Assembly (NCBI GenBank): GCA_964402955.1
Contig: CAYOEZ010000129.1
Span: 1 to 13,396 of the forward strand
DNA from: CAYOEZ01 sp964402955
GTDB lineage: Bacteria > Chloroflexota > DTOL01 > DAOUCN01
Reading direction: 5' to 3'
Length of the DNA: 13,396 nt
This document shows, one piece after another, positions 1 through 5,789 of the stretch (position 1 is the first letter of the stretch; each line of letters begins with the position of its first letter). The translations under genes were made by a program, and so were the position numbers. The notes beneath the pieces were generated by a model, which ran no database searches, was not told where the DNA came from, and saw nothing but the letters and a program-made list of their open reading frames with translations.

Positions 1-440
<440 letters not shown>

Positions 441-454
441 GAGGTGCGCAACCC

Positions 455-1003
455 ATGCAAGAAGAAATCGTCATCTCTGGCTTCGGGGGCCAGGGGGTGT
501 TATTTGCCGGTCAGCTTCTGGCGTATACGGCGTTGGACCAGGGCAAGGAAGTGACATGGATACCGTCGTATGGGCCAGAGATGCGCGGCGGCACCGCGCA
601 CTGCACCGTCATCATCGGCGATGAGCCGATCGGCTCGCCCATCGTGCGCCAGCCGTCTGTGTGCATCGTCATGAACTTGCCGTCGTTGCAGAAGTATGGC
701 AAGCTGATGCAGCACGGCGGATTGTTGATCGTGAATAGCTCGCTGGTGCTCGAAACATGCGGACGCACCGACATTCGGGAGGTGCGCATTCCATCGAGCG
801 ACATTGCCAGCGAACTGGGCGACATGCGGATGAGCAACGTGGTGCTTCTGGGGGCTTTGTTGCGCCTCAACCCGATCCTGTCGCTGCAAGCAACCCAGGC
901 GGCAATGGAGGAGCATGTTTCTGGCCGTGCCAGGCGTCTGCTGGAGCAAAACAAGCAGGCGCTGCACAGAGGATACGAGGTCGCCGGCCAGCAGCTACCA
1001 TAG
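455..1003 (+). CDS. 2-oxoacid:ferredoxin oxidoreductase, gamma subunit
   Basis: This 182-residue protein is the gamma subunit (KorC/VorC type) of the same oxidoreductase as the preceding gene. Visible landmarks are the N-terminal strand and glycine-rich loop GFGGQG (residues 9-14), the family signature PSYGPEMRGGTAHC (37-50), and MSNVVLLGAL (126-135) in the C-terminal half. I chose the ATG at 455 because GAGAGGTG at 439-446 is a good ribosome binding site, the protein then begins directly with the first beta strand of the family, and the length is normal. A longer reading from 353 would overlap the beta subunit and add nonsense sequence. The gene is co-oriented with its neighbours and 14 bases behind the beta-subunit stop. 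No ferredoxin-like delta subunit follows it. Confidence 0.92.
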   Translation: MQEEIVISGFGGQGVLFAGQLLAYTALDQGKEVTWIPSYGPEMRGGTAHCTVIIGDEPIGSPIVRQPSVCIVMNLPSLQKYGKLMQHGGLLIVNSSLVLETCGRTDIREVRIPSSDIASELGDMRMSNVVLLGALLRLNPILSLQATQAAMEEHVSGRARRLLEQNKQALHRGYEVAGQQLP

Positions 1004-1021
1004 CCTGCGCCTGGAGCGAAC

Positions 1022-1909
1022 ATGATGGATGGTGGGGTCGCGGCCATTGTCGAGGACATCGTTGGCGCGTGCCAGTGCAACGACGCCCCTGCTTTTCGCG
1101 CTGGTGTGGACAGCTTGAGATCCCGGCTTGGCATCATGGCGCCGGGGCAGAGCATCGGACCGGCGCTGGCGTTTCGCACGCTGGCGCCGGCCGGCGACGT
1201 CATCGGCCGCGCGCTGCTGGCGGCGGGCAGCGAGTGGGCGCTGCCTCAGCTTGAGTTGCTCGTGCAAGATGACTCTTCGGCCATACGCTCCGTGGCCTGC
1301 CGTGCGCTGGGACAAATCGGCGTCCTGTACCCGGCTGTTGTCGTTGAGCCGGCACACCGTCTGGCCGGCGACGGCAGTTGGGAAGTGCGCGAGTTTATTG
1401 CGAACGCTATGGACGAGATCATGGGCCCGACCCAGGGCGACTTTGTCTTTGCTCTGATGGAAGAATGGGTGCACGACGCGGACGCTAACGTGCGGCGCGT
1501 GCCGACGAATGCGCTGATGCGCTACGGCCGCCGTCACCCCGCGCGTGTCATCCACCTGATGGCCGAGCTGCTTCATGATGACAGCCGCTACGTGCGCGAC
1601 AATGTCGTCTTCTGCCTGGGAATCATGGGGGCGGTCCGTGTGCAGGCGATCGGCGGAGAAGCAAGCCCCGAAAACCCGCAGCGGCTGATCGCCGCGCTGC
1701 GTGAGTGGATGGTCGACGATTGTGTAGCGACGCGCTGGATCATCGCCAGGACGCTCGGTCGCACCTGGGTCAGAGCCTGCCCGGGCGACGCGCTCAACAT
1801 GCTGCGCGATCTACAGAAGGATGAACGCAAGACTGTGCGCTCGGCGGTGGCGAGCAGCATGCGGGCGCTGGCGAAAATGTGTCCGCGCGAGGTGGATGTC
1901 CGTCTCTAG
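1022..1909 (+). CDS. HEAT-repeat protein (AlkC/AlkD-like alpha-helical fold possible)
   Basis: This predicted soluble 295-residue protein is made of repeated helical pairs of HEAT type. The recurring D-x(n)-(V/I)-R signature is seen around residues 84-89, 117-123 (SWEVREF), 152-159 (DADANVRR), 187-192 (DSRYVR) and 267-273 (DERKTVR). The phrases W-E-V-R-E-F and A-N-V-R-R resemble the HEAT-like DNA alkylation repair family (AlkC/AlkD), but I see nothing that proves glycosylase activity, so a scaffold or phycobilisome-lyase-type HEAT role is equally open. GGAG at 1013-1016 serves the ATG at 1022; an adjacent in-frame ATG at 1025 is an alternative start. It lies 18 bases after the gamma-subunit stop and is probably co-transcribed. 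No signal peptide or membrane segment is visible. Confidence 0.8.
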   Translation: MMDGGVAAIVEDIVGACQCNDAPAFRAGVDSLRSRLGIMAPGQSIGPALAFRTLAPAGDVIGRALLAAGSEWALPQLELLVQDDSSAIRSVACRALGQIGVLYPAVVVEPAHRLAGDGSWEVREFIANAMDEIMGPTQGDFVFALMEEWVHDADANVRRVPTNALMRYGRRHPARVIHLMAELLHDDSRYVRDNVVFCLGIMGAVRVQAIGGEASPENPQRLIAALREWMVDDCVATRWIIARTLGRTWVRACPGDALNMLRDLQKDERKTVRSAVASSMRALAKMCPREVDVRL

Positions 1910-2020
1910 GACCGCGGCAGTCGTCACCCCCGCGCTGGCGGCGGTGTTGACGATGTTTGGCCTGCAGTGTGACGCCGTCTCAATAGTATTTGTGCATTGC
2001 TACATAGTCTTTGTAACTTT
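1910..2020. other. Gene-free stretch upstream of the promoter
   Basis: There is no supported gene here. An imperfect inverted repeat (CGTCA at 1922-1926 with TGACG at 1948-1952) follows the HEAT-protein stop but lacks a T-tract, so I do not call it a terminator. From about 1980 the sequence turns A/T-rich just upstream of the -35 box, which would suit an UP-element-like contact, although no consensus is evident. Confidence 0.4.
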
Positions 2021-2025
2021 CTGTA

Positions 2026-2054
2026 TTGACAAACAGCATACTCCCTGCTACAAT
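2026..2054 (+). promoter_or_regulatory. Sigma-70-type promoter with extended -10
   Basis: A perfect -35 box TTGACA lies at 2026-2031 and a one-mismatch -10 box TACAAT at 2049-2054, separated by the ideal 17 bases. TGC at 2046-2048 makes an extended -10 (TGn). Transcription would start near 2060-2062, about ten bases before the riboswitch aptamer. This is the only strong promoter I see in the centre of the window. It would drive the protease gene and probably the following c-di-GMP genes. Confidence 0.85.
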
Positions 2055-2071
2055 CATGGTGTTGTATTTCC

Positions 2072-2160
2072 TGAGCGATAATAGCAAACTCATCGAAAGG
2101 TGAGGGCGCAAAGCCACGGGTCCTAGGCCGACTGGGCAAGGATAGCCGGGTTGCCGACTC
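2072..2160 (+). promoter_or_regulatory. c-di-GMP-I riboswitch aptamer (GEMM-I)
   Basis: The RNA matches the c-di-GMP-I class in its conserved order. AGCAAAC (2083-2089) is followed by a 6-bp stem, CTCATC 2089-2094 with GGTGAG 2099-2104, capped by a GAAA tetraloop. Then come GCGCAAAGCC (2106-2115), a second hairpin (TCCT 2121-2124 with AGGA 2139-2142; inner GCC 2127-2129 with GGC 2135-2137), and the 3' core GGGTTGCC (2148-2155). Aligned by eye to the Vibrio cholerae Vc2 aptamer, the ligand-contacting positions are G20 = G2084, A47 = A2111 and C92 = C2154. G rather than A at position 20 fits c-di-GMP rather than the cGAMP-preferring GEMM-Ib variants. The element lies just after a strong promoter and before a terminator, as expected for a transcriptional switch. 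Confidence 0.93.
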
Positions 2161-2187
2161 TATGCAGGTGCATTCTGACGCAACCCG
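2147..2187 (+). promoter_or_regulatory. Candidate antiterminator of the riboswitch expression platform
   Basis: CGGGTTGC at 2147-2154, which is the 3' core of the aptamer and includes the C92 equivalent, is perfectly complementary over 8 bases to GCAACCCG at 2180-2187. The latter includes the first half of the terminator's 5' arm. The two pairings exclude each other. When c-di-GMP holds the aptamer together the terminator can form; without ligand the 8-bp stem can block it. This predicts that c-di-GMP turns transcription off. The complementarity is seen directly; the direction of the switch is inferred. Confidence 0.7.
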
Positions 2188-2215
2188 ACTCCACGTATGG
2201 AGTCGGGTTTTGTTT
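2182..2215 (+). terminator. Intrinsic terminator of the c-di-GMP riboswitch
   Basis: A perfect 12-bp stem (AACCCGACTCCA at 2182-2193 with its complement at 2198-2209) closes a 4-base CGTA loop. The 3' arm runs directly into a T-rich tract (TTTTGTTTTCTCTT, 2208-2221). It lies 22 bases after the aptamer and is the expression platform of the switch. The 5' arm overlaps the candidate antiterminator. Confidence 0.93.
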
Positions 2216-2420
2216 TCTCTTGATGACGTCAGCATGCGACCGTGTACGTGACTGGCCGCACTCGAGTGGGCCGGTCGGTACCTGCGATGCGGTGTGGCGA
2301 AGCGAGTCCTCACTATTGTCTTGCATCACTATGGACCGCGTCCCCTGCATGCAGGGGACGCGGTTTGTGTTTGGGAGGAGGTAGCTGGGCTTCAGTGCCT
2401 CCCCTTGTTGTTGTGGCCAG
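2216..2420 (+). other. Long structured leader between riboswitch terminator and protease gene
   Basis: About 200 bases without a convincing gene separate the riboswitch terminator from the protease ribosome binding site. It holds a strong hairpin at 2250-2276 (GACTGGCC with GGCCGGTC, one bulged G, then CAC-TCGA-GTG), extendable by TAC 2245-2247 with GTA 2278-2280. It also holds a weaker long-range pair (GATGC 2286-2290 with GCATC 2323-2327) and the 30-base palindrome listed separately. Short open frames cross the region, but none has a ribosome binding site and a plausible protein. Confidence 0.5.
2335..2373 (+). terminator. Perfect 30-base palindrome, possible second attenuator
   Basis: Bases 2335-2364 form a perfect inverted repeat with 15-base arms (ACCGCGTCCCCTGCA and its complement). 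As RNA this folds into a very stable GC-rich hairpin with a tiny loop. It is followed by TTGTGTTTGGG, which is T-rich but interrupted, so termination would be weaker than at the riboswitch. It sits between the promoter and the protease start codon, which means transcripts that escape the first terminator must also pass this one. It could instead be a DNA-binding site or a dispersed palindromic repeat. Confidence 0.5.
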
Positions 2421-2428
2421 AAGGAGGT
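2421..2428 (+). promoter_or_regulatory. Ribosome binding site of the S8 protease
   Basis: AAGGAGGT is a perfect Shine-Dalgarno sequence, six bases before the ATG at 2435. It decides the start: the open frame extends upstream to 2294, but that extension crosses the 30-base palindrome and lacks a ribosome binding site. Confidence 0.9.
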
Positions 2429-2434
2429 CATTCA

Positions 2435-3991
2435 ATGGGCAGAGGACTGATCGAGAGATCTCGTGGCCGGTACGCCTGGCTGGTTCCCGTCGTTGCAGTC
2501 GTTCTGGCTTTACTGCTGGCGCCGCTACTGAATGCGGCAGTCCCTGCGCAGGTGGATATCCGTGCGCAGCCAGTGCTCCTGGACATGGCCTCCAGGCAGC
2601 CTGAAGCAAAAGTTGACGTCATCGTCCAGAAGTGGGTGCAGGACGATCACCTGGAGCGTCTGGTTGTTCGCCTGGGCGGTGAGGTCATCAGCGATCTGCG
2701 CATCATAAACGCATTCGTGGCCAGTGTGCCGGGTCGGGCCATTCCTGAACTGGCGCAGGCGAGCGGCGTGCGGTGGGTGTCCCTCGACGCTCCAGTTGCG
2801 AGGACCGTCTGCCCCGACTGTATCGATACAGCGGCGTTGGGCAACGCAGCCCTTGCGACGATTGGCGCAGATCGGCTCTGGAATCAATCGCCGCATCTGC
2901 GCGGCCAGGGTGTAACCGTTGCCGTGGTTGATAGCGGCGTCAATAAGCTCGCCGAGTTCGCCGAAGACGGTGGCTCAAGCCGTGTCATCGCTTCTTTCTC
3001 GTACCGCACCGTCTGCGCAGGTAATCGCTGCGCGGGCGATAAGGCAGTCGACTGGTATGGGCACGGCTCGGCCATGGCGGGGTTTGTCGGCAGTGATGGC
3101 AGCACATCGCGCGGCAAGTATCCCGGCGTTGCGCCAGAGGTGAATCTCGTCAATGTCAAAGTCTGTGATGAGAACGGCGTCGGCCGCACCTCTGATGTCG
3201 TAGAAGGGCTGCAATGGATCTACGACCACAAGGCGCAGTACAATATCCGCGTCGTCAACCTATCATTGAACAGCAGCGTACAAGAATCGTATCGCACCAG
3301 TCCCCTCGATGCTGCACTTGAGATTCTGTGGCTGAATCGCGTTGTCGTCGTCGTGTCTGCCGGCAACAATGGCAGCAGCGGCGTTCTTTATCCACCTGCC
3401 AATGACCCCTTCGTCGTGACGGTAGGGGCCATGGATGATCGGGGCACCACCCGGAGCTCGGACGACATTGTGGCCTCGTTCTCTGCTCGTGGCACGACCG
3501 AATCGGGCTTTGCCAAGCCGGACCTGGTCGCTCCTGGCGTCAACCTGAACAGCACGACGGCGCTGCTGTCGGTCCTTGCCTCACGCCATTTGGACCGTAT
3601 CGTGGGCTGGCCTCCGTCGTTGCGCATGTCGGGAACGTCGGTGTCGGCGGCCATCACGTCGGGCGCGGCGGCTCTGCTGCTGCAGAGCAATCCCCGGCTG
3701 ACGCCCGACCAGGTCAAATACCGGCTCAAGGCCGCGGCGCGGCCCATGTCGGCGCCTGGGGCTGGCGCCGGCGTCCTCAACATCTATGCAGCCGTCCATT
3801 CGTCGACAACGCAGAGCGCGAACACAGGTATCACTGTCAGCCCGTTGTTGCGTAGCGGCCGCAACCCGCTGACGTGGAACAGCCTGAACTGGGACTCTTT
3901 GAACTGGGACAGTCTCAACTGGGATTCGGTGAATTGGAACAGTCTGAATTGGGATTCTCTGAACTGGGACAGTGATTACTGGGGTAAGTGA
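2435..3991 (+). CDS. Secreted subtilisin-like (S8) serine protease with C-terminal Trp-rich pentapeptide repeats
   Basis: This 518-residue exported endopeptidase has, in order: a signal peptide or anchor (arginine-rich start, hydrophobic core at about 14-36, AVPA before the likely cleavage site), an inhibitor-I9-like propeptide (about 58-118), and an S8 catalytic domain (about 155-455). The catalytic triad is Asp166 (AVVDSG), His210 (YGHGSAMAG) and Ser402 (SGTSVSAA), with oxyanion Asn311 (SAGNNG). Every key residue is present, so the enzyme should be active. A short linker leads to seven W-(N/D)-S-x-(N/Y) pentapeptides (481-515) and the end WGK. Four Cys in two pairs (126/129 and 194/199) could form disulfides outside the cell. 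It is the first gene behind the c-di-GMP riboswitch, which should set its transcription. The substrate is unknown; a surface adhesin or matrix protein is an attractive guess by analogy with other c-di-GMP-controlled proteases. Confidence 0.95.
   Translation: MGRGLIERSRGRYAWLVPVVAVVLALLLAPLLNAAVPAQVDIRAQPVLLDMASRQPEAKVDVIVQKWVQDDHLERLVVRLGGEVISDLRIINAFVASVPGRAIPELAQASGVRWVSLDAPVARTVCPDCIDTAALGNAALATIGADRLWNQSPHLRGQGVTVAVVDSGVNKLAEFAEDGGSSRVIASFSYRTVCAGNRCAGDKAVDWYGHGSAMAGFVGSDGSTSRGKYPGVAPEVNLVNVKVCDENGVGRTSDVVEGLQWIYDHKAQYNIRVVNLSLNSSVQESYRTSPLDAALEILWLNRVVVVVSAGNNGSSGVLYPPANDPFVVTVGAMDDRGTTRSSDDIVASFSARGTTESGFAKPDLVAPGVNLNSTTALLSVLASRHLDRIVGWPPSLRMSGTSVSAAITSGAAALLLQSNPRLTPDQVKYRLKAAARPMSAPGAGAGVLNIYAAVHSSTTQSANTGITVSPLLRSGRNPLTWNSLNWDSLNWDSLNWDSVNWNSLNWDSLNWDSDYWGK
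3875..3979 (+). repeat. Seven tandem 15-base coding repeats (W-N/D-S-L-N)
   Basis: Seven consecutive in-frame 15-base units encode the pentapeptides WNSLN, WDSLN, WDSLN, WDSVN, WNSLN, WDSLN and WDSDY at the end of the protease. Serine is written as AGC, TCT, AGT or TCG, Leu as CTG, TTG or CTC, and Asn as AAC or AAT. The units therefore differ at the DNA level while the protein is kept. That argues for selection on the peptide rather than a recent repeat expansion. Confidence 0.95.
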
Positions 3992-4130
3992 CCGTCTCGG
4001 GAGCGCAGAAGTTTCAATGATCACGTGCAAGCACAATACTCTGTCCTTTCCAGCATACTGCTTGCCACAGCACTCGGCTGAAGCCGGCACGATTGCAGTT
4101 GGCTCCAGTAGTAGCGGAGGAAGATGAGAG

Positions 4131-5690
4131 ATGGCAGTTGAGAATCGTTGGGCCCTTCCCTGGCAGCAGATAGGTTCCAGTGTGATGGTTTTGCCCGTGC
4201 AGCGGACGGGAGGCGCTGCTGGCGCAGTCCGTGACACGAGCGCGGGAAACGTGGGCGCCGGGCTTGTGTTTCGTGGCTACGTGGGAGCGATAGTACTCGT
4301 TGGCGCAACGCTGGCGGTGCTCGCAGTACTTAGCCTGCCTGCCCGTTACGGGGGGCTTCTCTTGTTCATGGGGTTGGCCGGGTTGTCGGAGCTCATGGCC
4401 GTCGAGCTCTTCCGCACGAACAAGACCCGTGTCTCGGTTTCGGCCGTGGTCGCAACGGCAGCGATGGTCGTCGTCGCGCCGCTGGCTGGTGTGGTCATCT
4501 ACCTTGCCAGTGGTCTTGCCAGCGTTATCACGATCCTTGCCAGCCAGAAGACGCGGGGCGGCCGCATACTGGCTCTGCGCCGCTCCGCTTTTGATCTTGG
4601 CATGGCGGTGATTTCCACAGCGGCAGCGGGCCAAATCTATGCGCTGCTGGGGAGCCGCGCTGACCTTCTTGCTCGCTCGTCGAATGCATTCCCCTTCATC
4701 ATCGGCGTGGGCGCAGGAGTGCTTGTACACACGGCGCTGGTCATCGGCGACGTGGCGTTGCGTACCGGCCGCCACCCCATCGCGATTTGGACGGACGATG
4801 TGCGGTGGGGGATTCCGGGCAGTATCCTGGGCGGCGTGATCGGGGGAGGGGGGTTGGCGCTGGCCTTCCAGATGTATGGGATGCTGGGGATGGGCGTTTT
4901 TTGCCTGCCGGTCATCTCGACAACCTATTCCTACCGCATGTATGTTGCCAGCATCAAGGGACACGTCAACAAGCTGGAGGAAGTGAACAGGAGTCTCGAC
5001 GAGGCCAATCTTGGCTTGCTCGAAACGCTGGGCGCAGTCATGGACGCATACGATGTGTACACCTATGGGCATTCCACCCAGGTGGCCGTCTATGCCGGCG
5101 CCATCGCCGAAGAGCTTGGCATCCCACACGAGGAGCGTGAAGTGATCGTACGGGCCGCTCTTGTCCACGATATTGGCAAGATCGGCATTCTGGACAGTAT
5201 CATCGGCAAGCAGGGACCACTGACGCATCAGGAGTTCAACATCGTCAAACGGCATCCGCTACTGAGCGCTGAGATTGTCGGCCGCATGAAAGCGCTGCGC
5301 AGTCTGGCGCCTCTTGTCAGAGGTCACCATGAGCGGTGGGATGGCACTGGCTATCCAGATGGTCTGAAAGGGGAGGAGATCCCGCTGGGTGTTCGTGTAC
5401 TGGGGCTGGCAGACGCTCTCGATGCTCTTTGTTCCGACCGCCCGTATCGACCGACGCACAGCCTTGGCGAAGTGGTGGTTGAGGTCAAGCGTTGCTCTGG
5501 CCAGCATTTTGACCCCAACGTTGTGGCTGCGTTCCTGCGCGTTGCCGAGAAGAAAGACCGTGGCTTTTTCGTGAACTCAGCAGTCAGCGTCGATCACCTC
5601 TTGTCCAATGGAACAGTTGGAACCGCCATGAGACATGCCCGCTACCTGAAGAAGGGTATGATGTGCGACGAGGGTTTGTACTACCAATAG
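4131..5690 (+). CDS. Membrane HD-GYP domain protein, predicted c-di-GMP phosphodiesterase
   Basis: The protein has 519 residues. Residues about 47-275 form a multi-pass membrane region (roughly seven or eight hydrophobic segments) with no recognised sensor signature. A short helical linker (about 276-300, KLEEVNRSLDEAN) leads to an HD-GYP domain (about 300-470). The metal and catalytic residues are all present: His313 (YGHS), His346-Asp347 with Lys350 (LVHDIGK), His375 (KRHP), His399-His400 (GHHERW), the GYP motif at 407-409 (DGTGYPDG) and Asp428 (LADALDAL). HD-GYP enzymes hydrolyse c-di-GMP to pGpG or GMP. A 50-residue C-terminal tail is unassigned. GGAGG at 4116-4120 serves the ATG at 4131; an ATG at 4124 opens only a five-codon frame. 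The 139-base gap after the protease has no terminator or clear promoter, so co-transcription from the riboswitch promoter is likely. Confidence 0.93.
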   Translation: MAVENRWALPWQQIGSSVMVLPVQRTGGAAGAVRDTSAGNVGAGLVFRGYVGAIVLVGATLAVLAVLSLPARYGGLLLFMGLAGLSELMAVELFRTNKTRVSVSAVVATAAMVVVAPLAGVVIYLASGLASVITILASQKTRGGRILALRRSAFDLGMAVISTAAAGQIYALLGSRADLLARSSNAFPFIIGVGAGVLVHTALVIGDVALRTGRHPIAIWTDDVRWGIPGSILGGVIGGGGLALAFQMYGMLGMGVFCLPVISTTYSYRMYVASIKGHVNKLEEVNRSLDEANLGLLETLGAVMDAYDVYTYGHSTQVAVYAGAIAEELGIPHEEREVIVRAALVHDIGKIGILDSIIGKQGPLTHQEFNIVKRHPLLSAEIVGRMKALRSLAPLVRGHHERWDGTGYPDGLKGEEIPLGVRVLGLADALDALCSDRPYRPTHSLGEVVVEVKRCSGQHFDPNVVAAFLRVAEKKDRGFFVNSAVSVDHLLSNGTVGTAMRHARYLKKGMMCDEGLYYQ

Positions 5691-5751
5691 CGCGCCGTTT
5701 GGGCGCACGGGTTGTGGATCGGGGCATTGTGTCTATCTTGAGAAGAGGCTA

Positions 5752-5772
5752 GCCAACGCGCCGCCAACGCGC
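5752..5772 (+). repeat. Two direct copies of GCCAACGCGC
   Basis: The decamer GCCAACGCGC occurs at 5752-5761 and again at 5763-5772, a spacing of 11 bases (about one helical turn). It lies just before the GGDEF ribosome binding site in the 99-base gap after the HD-GYP gene. It could be a regulator site or simple local duplication. The same gap holds a 5-bp hairpin (5692-5706) without a T-tract. Confidence 0.5.
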
Positions 5773-5789
5773 AAACTGGAGATGGCCTT

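Noticed and set aside
1922..1952. Terminator after the HEAT-repeat gene
   Set aside because: The inverted repeat is short and interrupted, and no T-tract follows, although the strong promoter downstream shows that a transcription boundary lies nearby.
2151..2384. Small leader peptide in the protease leader
   Set aside because: The open frames across this stretch start without a ribosome binding site and simply read through the hairpins; nothing supports translation.
2294..2434. Longer N-terminus for the S8 protease
   Set aside because: The extension crosses the 30-base palindrome, has no ribosome binding site and would bury the signal peptide. The ATG at 2435 has a perfect AAGGAGGT six bases upstream.
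3875..3979. Non-coding tandem repeat or CRISPR-like array
   Set aside because: The 15-base units are in frame, directly adjacent without spacers, and vary synonymously, so they are protein-coding.
3581..4237. Minus-strand frame with VPVQR/IPIQT-like repeats
   Set aside because: The repeats are the reverse complement of the protease's 15-base coding repeats; there is no independent evidence for a gene.
4014..5255. Long open frame (413 codons) on the minus strand opposite the HD-GYP gene
   Set aside because: It is antisense to a gene with complete HD-GYP motifs, has no recognisable domain, and its His/Arg/Gln-rich composition is typical of a GC-rich shadow frame.
5692..5706. Terminator after the HD-GYP gene
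   Set aside because: The hairpin has only 5 bp and is followed by ACGGGTTGTGG, not a T-tract.
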